Below, piece after piece: positions 1 to 9,596 of a stretch of DNA of 22,561 nucleotides (its first letter is position 1; each line of letters starts with the position of its first letter). Made by a program: the position numbers and the translations under genes. This DNA comes from JBEKYD01 sp049509915 (lineage in GTDB: Bacteria > Acidobacteriota > Terriglobia > Bryobacterales > Bryobacteraceae), in the NCBI GenBank assembly GCA_049509915.1, contig JBEKZL010000129.1, positions 1-22,561 on the forward strand, written 5' to 3'. The notes beneath the pieces were generated by a model. That model searched no databases. It was not told the DNA's origin and saw nothing but the letters and a program-made list of their open reading frames with translations.

Positions 1-349
1 CTGCCGAGGACGCGTCGTGAAATTCAGCGGTTGCTGTGCATCTGGACGGGATCGTGTTGCTACTGCGGCAGCCTTGTCAGGGCGCCTTAGTCGCATCCGA
101 TACTTAACGAAGTAATACTAGAGGCTGCCAGGATAGCTGGGGCGAGCAAGCGAAGACTCTTGCCGGCCTGCAGGCGGTTAGTTTGAAAAGTTTCTCAGGC
201 AGGTGTTGACGCGCGGGATAAAACGACGCCGAATCCGCCGGTCCTGTCCCCGCGAGCGGGATCTACGACTTCCGCGTTGACCTGCTGCATGACATTTGTT
301 GCGTCACCCGTGGCGTCTGCTCCGTCGCCCGCTGCTGGCGTCAACAGCA
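1..349. other. Stretch without a recognisable gene
   Basis: I see no convincing coding region, RNA gene or repeat here. No frame on either strand stays open for a credible length before about position 277, and the short open frames after that are antisense shadows of the DoxX-like remnant. The stretch may hold further decayed sequence belonging to the pseudogene zone that follows. Confidence 0.5.
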
Positions 350-653
350 TCACAGGCGAAGGACTCCTCCATTGGGGCGCACTCCGCCAGATGTCTGCGG
401 CGACGACCCCATGGCGCTTGCTGGCCCCTCAGCGTCGATGGCCACTGCGATCCCGGCAACAGGCGTCCACAGACCAAAGAGAAGAAGGAGTCCGCCGGCG
501 GCTACAATGATGCGCGGGGCAAGATTCAGTGGCTGATCGAGGGCTCCATCCGTGCCTGAGAAACCGAAATAAATGAGGGGAACGGCCGCGCCAATGCGCA
601 GCAGCAAAAGGCCGGCCCCCGGCCAGCCATCGGGAAACTAAAGTCTGCCCCAT
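350..653 (-). pseudogene. DoxX-like membrane protein, frameshifted remnant
   Basis: The minus-strand frame read from 637 down to 350 begins FPDGWPGAGLLLLRIGAAVP and continues with a second hydrophobic segment, IIVAAGGLLLLFGLWTPVAG. This is the N-terminal look of small DoxX-like integral membrane proteins in Acidobacteria (from memory of the family). A stop codon (TAG, 640-638) lies directly before this frame. An ATG at 653 opens MGQTLVS in a neighbouring frame, so one base must be lost (or two gained) to join start and body. After residue 'VAIDA' the frame loses family character and ends early, at about 96 codons where relatives have roughly 130. I infer a 5' frameshift and a degenerate 3' half. 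It lies about 25 bases downstream of the LuxR remnant on the same strand, so the two may once have been co-transcribed. Confidence 0.5.
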
Positions 654-677
654 AGGAGCTTTTCAAGCGGTCATGCA

Positions 678-1040
678 CTACAGGTCGATGACCCCGCGCT
701 TCAGTCCGATGGTGACCGCGTGGGTCCGGTCCTTGGCGCCGAGTTTCGCGAGGATGTTCTTCACGTAGCCTTTGACGGTCTCTTCGGTGATCGAAAGCTG
801 CGCCGCAATCTCTTTATTGGCATTGCCGCCGGCAATGAGCCGCAGCACGTCGACTTCGCGCGCGGTCAGAGCGTCGTCCGTGGCGTGCTCGGCGATTTCG
901 GCCGCGATTTCAGGCGCTACGACGGCCTGACCGTGGACACCTACCCAAGTTGGGCCGATCTGGGAAAAGGCCTGCCCGCGGATGCGTGGTCGAAGGTGCA
1001 CCCGGATTTGCCGATTGCGCCTCAGCCTGGTCAACGACAC
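678..1040 (-). pseudogene. LuxR/NarL-type regulator reduced to its HTH domain
   Basis: Residues ~41-120 of this 120-residue frame are a clear LuxR-type DNA-binding domain: LTAREVDVLRLIAGGNANKE, then the recognition-helix region TEETVKGYVKNILAKLGAKD, ending KRGVIDL. In NarL/FixJ response regulators this domain follows a receiver of about 120 residues. Here everything upstream of 'VAPEIAAEIAEHA' is unlike a receiver: residues 1-40 are arginine-rich and lie antisense to a coding scrap on the other strand. I infer that the receiver was lost by a rearrangement near 920-930. An ATG at 1040 could still allow translation of a chimeric HTH protein, so residual activity as an unregulated DNA-binding protein cannot be excluded. 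Confidence 0.65.
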
Positions 1041-1098
1041 GGTAGAGCGCTACCGCATAGACGTTCTTCGGGCGGTGGAAGCCGTGGCGCCGAAGTAA
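912..1098 (+). pseudogene. C-terminal scrap of an unidentified plus-strand gene
   Basis: Frame 0 reads LTVDTYPSWADLGKGLPADA, then WSKVHPDLPIA. After a one-base shift near 1012-1022, frame 1 reads LSLVNDTVERYRIDVLRAVE and AVAPK followed by TAA at 1096-1098. Joined, these make a smooth amphipathic protein end, much more natural than the arginine-rich antisense reading. No start or 5' part is present, and the scrap abuts the truncation point of the LuxR remnant. I cannot name the family. I infer the 3' end of a gene that was cut by the same rearrangement and later frameshifted. Confidence 0.45.
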
Positions 1099-1109
1099 AG
1101 GTATCGAGC

Positions 1110-1949
1110 CTACTTCAAGTATTTCACGAACAATACAGCGTTACGTTTCTCGTTATAAACCAATTCATCCACCATATTGCGAGCCATCAGGATGCCGAAG
1201 CCGCCAGGGCGGTTGCCTTGGCGTGCGCGGACTTCCACGTGGCGGGTAGGCGAATCTTCCGGGTTGGTAATGGCGGCGTGGGGCAGATGCTCGAGCGAAA
1301 AACCCTTGCCGGGGTCCTCGATCTCCACCACCACCGAGCGGGCCGTGCGGATCAGCGTGGCGCGCACCCGCTTGCGGGGATCCGATCCGGCGCCGTGCTC
1401 AATGCCGTTGATCAGCAATTCGCGGAAGGCGCTGGCAATGTCCTCGCGTGGGCCGCAGGGCGCATCGGCAGTCATTTCGCGCACCAGTTGGGTGGCCCGC
1501 TCGGCGGCTTCGAGTTTGGAGCGGACGTCTAGCGTACACCAATCCGGCCGGGCGGAAACAACCCGCAAGTCGTCGCGCCAGGCGGAGGCATCGAGCGCCT
1601 GCTGCACCATATCCGCTAGCTGGCTTGCCGGAAAGGGCTTGTGAAAATAACAATACGCCCGGTCCCGGATGGCGGCCACGGCGCGGGCCGGGTTGGCTTC
1701 GCCGGTCAGAATGACCCGCGCTTCCGGACGAAGCGACCGAACCTGCCGCAGCAGTGCCCGGCCATCCCCGCCGCCGTTGGACTCCGGTCCGCCCACGACC
1801 ACTTCGCAGGGCAGCCGGCGCAGCAAATCCAGGGCCTGATCCGAATCGTAGGCATCTTCAATGGACCGGTCTCCGCGGCGCAAAAGTCCTTCCAGAACCT
1901 TGTGAACCGCGGGATCGGCATCCAAAACCAACAGAAGGCGTGGCGGCAA
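1110..1949 (-). CDS. Degenerate receiver fused to an RsbW-like ATPase domain
   Basis: A 279-residue protein with two domains. Residues 4-120 form a response-regulator receiver fold: acidic pair D10/D12 in LLLVLDADP, T82 in ILTGEA and K104 in FHKPF are all present. The expected phospho-acceptor aspartate is replaced by glycine (G54 in EVVVGGPES). Residues ~145-279 form a HATPase_c domain of the anti-sigma/serine-kinase type, with N-box ELLINGIEHG, G1 box EDPGKGF and G2 box GGFGILMARN. There is no HisKA domain. By family knowledge such ATPases bind anti-anti-sigma factors or sigma factors and can phosphorylate a serine; no partner gene is visible here. I chose the TTG start at 1949 because AGGGG precedes it by about five bases and the receiver begins immediately after. 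Further upstream the open frame is antisense-like and runs across the permease remnant. Confidence 0.8.
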   Translation of the reverse strand: MPPRLLLVLDADPAVHKVLEGLLRRGDRSIEDAYDSDQALDLLRRLPCEVVVGGPESNGGGDGRALLRQVRSLRPEARVILTGEANPARAVAAIRDRAYCYFHKPFPASQLADMVQQALDASAWRDDLRVVSARPDWCTLDVRSKLEAAERATQLVREMTADAPCGPREDIASAFRELLINGIEHGAGSDPRKRVRATLIRTARSVVVEIEDPGKGFSLEHLPHAAITNPEDSPTRHVEVRARQGNRPGGFGILMARNMVDELVYNEKRNAVLFVKYLK

Positions 1950-2011
1950 ATTTCCCCTCAACCTTACTCTAGCCGAGGTGCGGGTGAGCGTGGGCGGGAA
2001 TTGCTCCACTC

Positions 2012-2930
2012 TCAGTCTGACCGCAACGCCTGAATCACGTCGACTCGAGCCGCCCGCACTGCCGGCAGTACCGACGCAATCACGGCGGCAGCCAACAGCA
2101 CCAGGGCGGAAATGGCCACAGGCCAAACGCAGGGCATTTTCACATCCCCGAAATAGCTGCCTGCCAATCGAGCTAGCCCGTACCCGCACGCCGCGCCCGC
2201 AACCAGGCCCGCCATCGCCATTGCCGCGCCTTCGGCAATCACGCCCGCCAACAGATGCCGGGGCGCGGAGCCGATCGCCAGCCTGATGCCGAACTCGCGC
2301 GTCCGCCCGCTCACCGAGAAAGCCAGTACGCCCGCCACGCCAACCACCGCAATCAATAGCGCCACCGCCGCGAAAACGCCGAACACCAAAACGTTGAGCC
2401 GGTCCGGTGTGAGCACTTCCGCGCGAATGTCTTCGAGCGTGGCGGCGTGTTCCACCGGCTGGTCCACGGACATGTCGCGGATGATGCGCGTCACCGGCGA
2501 CACCAACCCGTAAGGATTGGATCGGGCGTGAACGAACAGGCGCCCTCCCCAAAGCTCCTGCTGATCGAACGGGTGATAAACGGTCAGCGCCGGACCGGGT
2601 AACACATGCTCATCGTCCATGTCCGCCACCACGCCGACGATCCGACGGGGCGCGTTGCTCACGTCGACGAACTTCGTCACCGGATCGGTCCACATCATGT
2701 GATGGTTCACAGAAATCGCCGAACGCGCTCAGCGTCTTCACGCGCGAGCGCAGATCCTGGATCTCTGGCACCGAGATCGTGGTGTTATCGACCCCAATGC
2801 CGTGCGCGCTCTGACGAATATCGCCGGACGGATTGCCTGATATTCGTTCAAGGTGCCCATTACCCGCAACCGGCGGCGCTCGGCCGGAGAGGGCGAGACC
2901 ACCGGACGTTTGGCGTGGTTCTTCACTACG
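2012..2930 (-). pseudogene. MacB/FtsX-type ABC permease pseudogene (acidobacterial ADOP type)
   Basis: The frame from 2710 to 2012 encodes the C-terminal quarter of a large two-module permease: the periplasmic end (WTDPVTKFVDVS, RRIVGVVADMDDEHV, VYHPF, LEDIRAEVLTPDRLN), then a C-terminal FtsX domain with four hydrophobic helices (VFGVFAAVALLIAVVGVAGV, FSVSGRTREFGIRLAIGS) ending VIQALRSD. Just upstream, in a different frame, lies a piece of the N-terminal periplasmic domain (GVDNTTISVPEIQDLRSRVK, TLSAFGDF), and before that perhaps a further scrap (RRLRVMGTLNEYQAI). Intact relatives are about 800 residues; the N-terminal helix and roughly 450-480 central residues are missing. 'GDF' joins directly to 'VNHHMMW' near 2710-2715 with a frame change. 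No ATPase partner is nearby, as is usual for these orphan permeases. Confidence 0.85.
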
Positions 2931-3072
2931 CAAAACATACACCAGTCATTCTCTCTTGTACAGATTATTGTCTAACAGTCCCTTGCAAGCGAAGGGCGGC
3001 GACAGCCGCGCCACGGTTACCCGGAGGGTGGCGAATCCGGATACCATGTGATCGGCATTGGGGGAAATAAAC

Positions 3073-4257
<1,185 letters not shown>

Positions 4258-4263
4258 CAGCGT

Positions 4264-4303
4264 TCAGCAATCAGCGGTCAGCCGGGAGACCGCTGGTTGC
4301 TGA
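4264..4303. terminator. Bidirectional hairpin between convergent genes
   Basis: TCAGCAATCAGCGGTC (4264-4279) pairs with GACCGCTGGTTGCTGA (4288-4303) over 16 positions with one G-T mismatch and an 8-base loop. It begins seven bases after the thiolase stop and ends ten bases before the end of the receptor gene. The left arm is built from heptamers starting TCAGC (TCAGCAA, TCAGCGG, TCAGCCG), which suggests a mobile or repeated intergenic element. There is no clear T-run, so termination on both strands is an inference from the position and strength of the stem. Confidence 0.65.
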
Positions 4304-4313
4304 CTGCCTTCTG

Positions 4314-7300
4314 CTAGAAGATCACGCGGAAAGAGACCTGGGCGCGGCGGGCGTTGGTACCGAAGGGGAAGCCGTAGGAGGCTTGCCCTTGTTCAAACCC
4401 GGTGACGGGGCGGAGAGATCCGGTGGTGGACACGTATTGGGTGGTATACATGCTGGTGTTCCATTGCCGGTTCAGGGCGTTGAAGGCTTCGGCGGCGATC
4501 TGGGCTTTGGCACGCTCGCCGATGCGGAAAGTGCGGGTAAGGCGGGCATCCAGATCGGTCATAGTTTGAGTGTGGATGAAGCCGACGCCTTCGAAGGGCA
4601 CGCGGTCCCAGCCGCCGGTTCCGTTCAGCGAGTTGGTGTAGTCCATGGTGAACCCGCTCCATTGCTGTCCGATCACCAGGAGGGTGGGGGTGAGGGGGAG
4701 ACCGGAGGCGGCGGTGGCGATGGCGGAAAGCTGCCAGTCGCGGAGGAGGGGGTTCTGGCTGGCGGGCTCCCAGATCCAGCGGAGCACGCCGCGCTGGCGC
4801 TGATCGGTGGCGGAGCTGCCCCGGTCGTCGATGTAAGCGGCGTCGGTGAGATTGGTGGGGAAGCCGAACTGAGTGGGCCCGTTGACATCGTCGAGCGCGT
4901 GCGACCAGGTGTAAGTGAGAGCGGCGCTCAGAGTGCGGGTAAACGGCCGTTTCAGTTCCAACGCCAGGCCGTTGTACCAGGAGGCTCCGGCGTTCTGGGC
5001 CTGGATCACCTTGCCGTAGGTGACGGAAGTCTTCTGATAATAAATCCACGTCGTGAAGTCTTGTTGCACGGTGCCGCTGGAGTTATATACGGTGTAGGTC
5101 TTATCGGCGCCGTTTGTGCTGCTGGTAGCGGCGAGCCCGGTAGGGCCGATGTTGCCATCGTTGGCGGTCCAGAGCTTCTCACCACGATTGTAGAGATAGT
5201 CGAAGGTGAAAACGATACCCGAGTCGAACCGGTGTTCCACGCTGAATGATCCTAGCGAGGAGTACGGGTTGCGGAACTTGGAATTGGCGTACTCCACGTC
5301 TTCGGTGCCGTTGGGAATATTGCCGACGGCCGAAATCTTCTTGGGAAACACGGTGGCGCCGCTCTGGGTCGAATAGGGTACCACGGTAATGTTTTCCTGC
5401 GCGATGCCGTTGCCGAGATAGAGCGGGTCGACGACCGAACCGTTGAAGGGGGCGTAGTAGAAACCGTAGCCGAGCCGGACCACGGTGTGTTCGCGGAGCA
5501 TGTAGGCGATGCCCACACGGGGGGCAATATCGAGACCGGGCGAATTGATGGTATCGGTTTCGTAGAACGAGGTATTGACGAATTGGGGTTTGGGCAAGTG
5601 CCACTTTTCATAGCGGACGCCAACCGTCATGGTTAGCTTGGGAGTGGCCTTCCAGGTGTCCTGACCGTAGCCGCTGTAATAGATGTCGGCGAGGTCGCGG
5701 ATGGGGTTGCCGAAGCCCTGGGTGTAGGAGGTGTAATTCTTGGCGCTGGAGGAGTTGCTGCTGAAATCGGTGGCAAAGGCTGTGAGGGACGGGTAGACGT
5801 AGGCTCCAGCGGCATTGGCGACGCCATAGAGCCAGTCGCCGCCATAGAACAGGTCGCCGCCGAATTTGAAGGTGTGGGAATTACTGGTGATGGTGAAGTT
5901 GTCGGCGAACTGGTATCGGTAATCGCCGACGTTTTCGGTATAGAGGCCATTGGCGCCGAGCGGGGTTCCGGCGACATTGACGTCGACAGCACCGGTGGAG
6001 GGCCAGTATTTGGAGTTGGGATTCATGCCGATGCGGTCCTTGAAGGCACTCAGGCGCATATCGTTGAAGATGCCCGGAGAGAGCTGGCGGAGCCATTCGG
6101 CCTTAGCCATGCGGGATTCGTCGTCGCTGGTGCCGCCGTAGGCGCCAAGCTGGTTATTGGTGGAGACTACGGCGTTGCTGGCGGGGGCATGAGAGTGGAG
6201 GGCGGCGATCTCGAAGGTCCAGTTGCTGCGGTCGCTCTCGCGCAAATCGCCTTTGACCACGCCGCGCAGGGTGTGGGTGGTGGTGGGCACGACCAGGTTC
6301 AACTGGGACTTGATGTAATTGGTGACGGCGGTGCATTGGGCAGTGACGGCTTTGCAGTTGTTGGGATTGACGCTGTTGCCGTCGGGCTCCGTGATGAGGG
6401 GATTCACCAGGCGGTTCAATTCCTGCTCGCTGTTGAGGATGCCTTCAACGTTGCCAAACACAAAGAACTTTTCCGGAATGACGGCGCCGCCCAGGTTACC
6501 GCCGGGTTGGTTCTGCGACACGGAAAGGTTATGGCCGGCGGCATAGCGGTCGGCTGAGATCAGCGACCGGTCGGTGTGGTAATCGTAGAGTTGGCCATGG
6601 ACGGTGCTGGTGCCGCTTTGAGTGGCGGCATTCACGGGGGTGCCATTGAAACGGCCAAACTCGCCGGGGCCGCCGCCGGGAAGGACCTCGACGTCTTCGA
6701 GAGCGTTGGCGGAGATCATGGGGACCAGGTCGGGCTTGGTGGGAAAGAAGTAGGTGTTTGTGACATTGACGCCGTCGACGTCCACGGCGTGGTCGAATGG
6801 GCCGCCGCGGCTGGTGAGCGCGCCGTTGGCCGGGTTTTCACTGACGGCGGGGCCGAGCCATGCCAGTTCCTCCACGCGGAAGCCGTCGAGCGGAAAGCTG
6901 TAGGCTTCCCGCCGGTCGAAGCTGGCCGTGCGTGTGCCGTGGTTGTCGTCGAGGGGGCGCAAAGGCACCGGCTCGTCGGACGGCATCTTGGTATTGACAG
7001 CGGCCATGGGGATGCGGTAGTTGAGGGTGCGGCCCACGTGTACTTCGATATTCTTGAGCTCGACGGCGGTGAAACTCTTGCGGGTCACCTTAATGGAGTA
7101 GCCCGGTCCGGGAGTGAGGGCAGGAACGTCGAACAGGCCGTCGTCGGTGGAGTGGACGACGCGATGAATCCCGAAGCTCTCATTGAGGACGGCCACGATA
7201 GCATCCGGCATGCCTTCGCCATAAGCGTCGGTGACCGTTCCGGTAATCGCACCGAAGCCCATCACCGACTGGGCATAAGAACCCGCGGCGCAAGCCAGCA

Positions 7301-7337
7301 CCACGAACGGCACACGGAAACTTCTCATCCACTTCAC
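4314..7337 (-). CDS. Oar-like TonB-dependent outer-membrane receptor
   Basis: A 1007-residue protein. Residues 1-22 are a signal peptide (VPFVVLACAAGSYA). Residues ~28-112 are a carboxypeptidase-regulatory-like beta-sandwich (GAITGTVTDAYGEGMPDA...). Residues ~150-260 are a plug domain (VDGVNVTNTYFFPTKPD, NALEDVEVLPGGGPGEFGRF), and the rest is a beta-barrel ending in phenylalanine (VSFRVIF), the outer-membrane insertion signal. Acidobacterial genomes hold many such receptors, thought to import large polymers or their fragments; the substrate cannot be told from sequence. The GTG start at 7337 is supported by AGGGG eight bases upstream; an internal ATG three codons later is less well spaced. 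A secreted NHL-repeat gene lies 98 bases upstream on the same strand. No TonB or ExbB gene is in the window. Confidence 0.93.
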   Translation of the reverse strand: MKWMRSFRVPFVVLACAAGSYAQSVMGFGAITGTVTDAYGEGMPDAIVAVLNESFGIHRVVHSTDDGLFDVPALTPGPGYSIKVTRKSFTAVELKNIEVHVGRTLNYRIPMAAVNTKMPSDEPVPLRPLDDNHGTRTASFDRREAYSFPLDGFRVEELAWLGPAVSENPANGALTSRGGPFDHAVDVDGVNVTNTYFFPTKPDLVPMISANALEDVEVLPGGGPGEFGRFNGTPVNAATQSGTSTVHGQLYDYHTDRSLISADRYAAGHNLSVSQNQPGGNLGGAVIPEKFFVFGNVEGILNSEQELNRLVNPLITEPDGNSVNPNNCKAVTAQCTAVTNYIKSQLNLVVPTTTHTLRGVVKGDLRESDRSNWTFEIAALHSHAPASNAVVSTNNQLGAYGGTSDDESRMAKAEWLRQLSPGIFNDMRLSAFKDRIGMNPNSKYWPSTGAVDVNVAGTPLGANGLYTENVGDYRYQFADNFTITSNSHTFKFGGDLFYGGDWLYGVANAAGAYVYPSLTAFATDFSSNSSSAKNYTSYTQGFGNPIRDLADIYYSGYGQDTWKATPKLTMTVGVRYEKWHLPKPQFVNTSFYETDTINSPGLDIAPRVGIAYMLREHTVVRLGYGFYYAPFNGSVVDPLYLGNGIAQENITVVPYSTQSGATVFPKKISAVGNIPNGTEDVEYANSKFRNPYSSLGSFSVEHRFDSGIVFTFDYLYNRGEKLWTANDGNIGPTGLAATSSTNGADKTYTVYNSSGTVQQDFTTWIYYQKTSVTYGKVIQAQNAGASWYNGLALELKRPFTRTLSAALTYTWSHALDDVNGPTQFGFPTNLTDAAYIDDRGSSATDQRQRGVLRWIWEPASQNPLLRDWQLSAIATAASGLPLTPTLLVIGQQWSGFTMDYTNSLNGTGGWDRVPFEGVGFIHTQTMTDLDARLTRTFRIGERAKAQIAAEAFNALNRQWNTSMYTTQYVSTTGSLRPVTGFEQGQASYGFPFGTNARRAQVSFRVIF

Positions 7338-7411
7338 TCGTATTTCCCCTAATCTTTTATTGTTGGTACGACACCACTAGCATACGACGGCCGAAGGTCC
7401 GTAAGCATCTG

Positions 7412-7428
7412 GATTTGCAGGGCAAATC
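7412..7428 (-). terminator. Small hairpin between the NHL and receptor genes
   Basis: GATTTGC-AGG-GCAAATC forms a perfect 7-bp stem with a 3-base loop, starting eight bases after the stop of the NHL gene on the minus strand. No T-run follows, so it may attenuate transcription, protect the 3' end, or be chance. It decides whether the NHL gene and the receptor form one unit. Confidence 0.35.
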
Positions 7429-7435
7429 GCTGTGA

Positions 7436-9337
7436 CTATTGGACCACAGTGTATAACGTTTGCGTCCCGCGGACGCCGTTCAAAGTGAAGGTCAGCGGGA
7501 CGACGTCGCTGGCCGGCAGGTTGGGCACTACTACGTTGATCTGGTATAGGCCCACCGTGTTCGGGGCCAGTCCGGCATAGCTCACCTGGGCCTGAACATC
7601 ATTATTGAAATAGACCTCCAATTGGCCGGCCAGGCTGTCGGACTTCTGTACGATTTGTCCGGCCGCCAGGGTCGGCAGAACCGGACCGAAGCCGACCCCG
7701 TAGAGAGTAATGGTCTGGCCGGGCGTCGGCCGCTGCGAAGTCACGCCGGTAATGGTACCCGGCGGCAACACGTAGGTGGAACTGTTGGCGAACAGCGCGT
7801 CCACATATTGGCGGCTGTTGACGAAAAAGTTGGGGGTGGCCAGGAACCCGGGTTGGGTCGGATTGATGGTAAGATCGACCGGCGCAGTGGACCCGGCAGC
7901 GGTCTTGACCACCACCGGCTGGGGCCCGGTGCCGACGCCGAATGGGATCTGCACGTTGACCTGGTAGCCGCTGATGTAGTCCACGTAAGCGGGCAGGCCG
8001 CCGACGGTGACGCTGGTGCCGCTGAGCGAAGTGGGAGCGTCGACGCCGTTGAAATCGGCGCCGGTCCAGGAACGCTGGACGGAGGCGAGATTGGAGCCGT
8101 AGATTTCGATCCACGATCCCGGGGCGGCCACGCCGAAATCGCCGAAAGCGCTGGCGCTGGCGATACCCGATACCGAAGGAGGCTGGAGGGGGGCGGCGGA
8201 TTGCGGCTTGAGCATGCGAATGCGGTTGTTGGAGGAATCGGCGATAAAGATATCGCCCAGGCTATCGATAGCGAGGCTGGTGGGCTGGTCCAGAGTGGAA
8301 TCGGTGGCCAGGATACCGTCGTAACTAAAGCCGATCCCGTAGCCGCCGGCGATGGTATAGATGGTGCCGTTGGGCACAACCTCGCGGATACGGGCGTTGT
8401 TGGCATCGGCGATGAACAGGTTGCCGGCCGTGTCCATGGCGAGAGCGTAGGGAAACCAGAGTTCGGACTCGATGGCGCCCATGCCGTCGCCCGAATAACC
8501 GGGGTTTCCGTTGCCGGCCACGGTGGTGATGATGCCGGTGGAAGCGGAGACTTTGCGGACGCGGTTGTTTTCGTTATCGGCGATGTAGAGATTGCCGCTG
8601 GCGTCGACCAGCACGCCAGTGGGCTTGTAGAGCTGGGCGGAGGTAGCGAGGATGCCGTCGCCGTTGTAGCCGGACACGCCGGTGCCGGCCACGGTAGTGA
8701 TGATGTTGGTGCCGGCGGCGACCTTGCGGATGCGGTGGTTATTGCTGTCGGCGATGTAGAGGTTGCCGGCCGCATCGAAGGCGATGCCGGCGGGATTGTA
8801 GAGCCACGCGTTGGTCGCGATGCTCGTATCGCCTTTGAATCCGGCGATGCCGAGGATGCCGGCGAAGGCGTTGATGTTGCCGCTGCTGGGATTGATGACG
8901 CGGACCATCTGGTCTAGCAGGTCGGCGATATACAGATTGCCGGAGGAGTCGAATGCGAGGGCGTTGGGGCTGTTCACCTGGGCGGTGAGGGCCGAACTGC
9001 CATCGCCATCGGCGTTGGCCGGAACGGTGGCCACGCCGTCGCCGCCAATGGTTGTGATGGTGCCGGTACCGCTGGCCGCGTTGGTCACTTTTCGGATGCG
9101 TTGATTGACGGCATCGGCGATGTAGAGGTTGCCGGAAGCGTCCAGCGCGATTCCCTGCGGGTCGTCGAGTTCGGCGCTGGTCGCGACGCCGTTGTCGCCG
9201 CCAAAACCCGGTTCGCATGTGGTCAGCACGGCGACGTTGCATCCGGCCACGGTGGAAATGATGTAGCTCGCCGTTTGCGCGGCGGCCACCAGCGGGATTG
9301 CGCCGCAGAGTATGACAGTCCTGAATATCGCGATCAA
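7436..9337 (-). CDS. Secreted NHL-repeat protein with Solibacter-type C-terminal domain
   Basis: A 633-residue exported protein. Residues 1-20 are a signal peptide (ending PLVAAAQ). Residues ~25-380 hold about six NHL/YVTN-type beta-propeller repeats, each with a core like 'GIALDASGNLYIADAVNQRIRK' and a linker like 'ITTVAGTGVSGYNGDG'. Residues ~390-633 match the C-terminal domain first catalogued in Solibacter (TIGR03437 as I recall it): ASAFGDFGVAAPGSWIEIYG, then VTVGGLPAYVDYISGYQVNV and a final strand TLYTVVQ. Propellers of this kind usually bind proteins or carbohydrates, and the C-terminal domain is thought to act at the cell surface; the ligand is unknown. The TTG start at 9337 has GGGAGG eight bases upstream and leads straight into the signal peptide. 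It shares strand with the receptor gene, so the two may act together on an extracellular substrate (inference). Confidence 0.9.
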   Translation of the reverse strand: MIAIFRTVILCGAIPLVAAAQTASYIISTVAGCNVAVLTTCEPGFGGDNGVATSAELDDPQGIALDASGNLYIADAVNQRIRKVTNAASGTGTITTIGGDGVATVPANADGDGSSALTAQVNSPNALAFDSSGNLYIADLLDQMVRVINPSSGNINAFAGILGIAGFKGDTSIATNAWLYNPAGIAFDAAGNLYIADSNNHRIRKVAAGTNIITTVAGTGVSGYNGDGILATSAQLYKPTGVLVDASGNLYIADNENNRVRKVSASTGIITTVAGNGNPGYSGDGMGAIESELWFPYALAMDTAGNLFIADANNARIREVVPNGTIYTIAGGYGIGFSYDGILATDSTLDQPTSLAIDSLGDIFIADSSNNRIRMLKPQSAAPLQPPSVSGIASASAFGDFGVAAPGSWIEIYGSNLASVQRSWTGADFNGVDAPTSLSGTSVTVGGLPAYVDYISGYQVNVQIPFGVGTGPQPVVVKTAAGSTAPVDLTINPTQPGFLATPNFFVNSRQYVDALFANSSTYVLPPGTITGVTSQRPTPGQTITLYGVGFGPVLPTLAAGQIVQKSDSLAGQLEVYFNNDVQAQVSYAGLAPNTVGLYQINVVVPNLPASDVVPLTFTLNGVRGTQTLYTVVQ

Positions 9338-9494
9338 AAAACCAACCTCCCGGTCCTGTTGCGGGCCCGACGCGCGGGCGTAGCTTGGAGCCAGTGCAAG
9401 TCTGGGGCCATTCTGAAGCGGTTGCTGCCGGTTAGACGCCGGGCGCTGGAAACGCCGGCTACAAGTACCTGGCTCTCCGGCCGGCGCCGGCTGC

Positions 9495-9523
9495 TTGACG
9501 CACCGCCGCTGCCCTGTTAGGGT
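9495..9523 (+). promoter_or_regulatory. Candidate sigma-70-type promoter for lutABC
   Basis: TTGACG (9495-9500) and TAGGGT (9518-9523) are separated by 17 bases. Start of transcription would be near 9530, directly before a palindrome. The -10 element matches only at the three most conserved positions, so this is tentative. An alternative -10-like CATAAT lies at 9718-9723, seven bases before lutA, and could give a leaderless transcript. Confidence 0.35.
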
Positions 9524-9532
9524 AACGCATGG

Positions 9533-9544
9533 AAATGCGCATTT
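9533..9544. promoter_or_regulatory. Palindromic candidate operator upstream of lutABC
   Basis: AAATGCGCATTT is a perfect 12-bp palindrome that overlaps a second one, ATTTAAAT (9541-9548), forming an AT-rich island in a GC-rich region. It lies at the expected transcription start of the candidate promoter, a position typical of repressor operators. No regulator gene is adjacent. Confidence 0.35.
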
Positions 9545-9596
9545 AAATTAAGATTCACCGGCGGCCTGACGGTCAACCGCAAGCCACAAGGATAGC

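Noticed and set aside
2945..2985. Partial dyad TTGTACAGATTATTGTCTAA before the permease remnant, PadR-operator-like
   Set aside because: Only four of six arm positions match and no regulator gene is near; too weak to call.
7622..8917. 431-codon plus-strand frame opposite the NHL gene
   Set aside because: Antisense shadow of the repeated NHL codons; no start signal and a biased composition.
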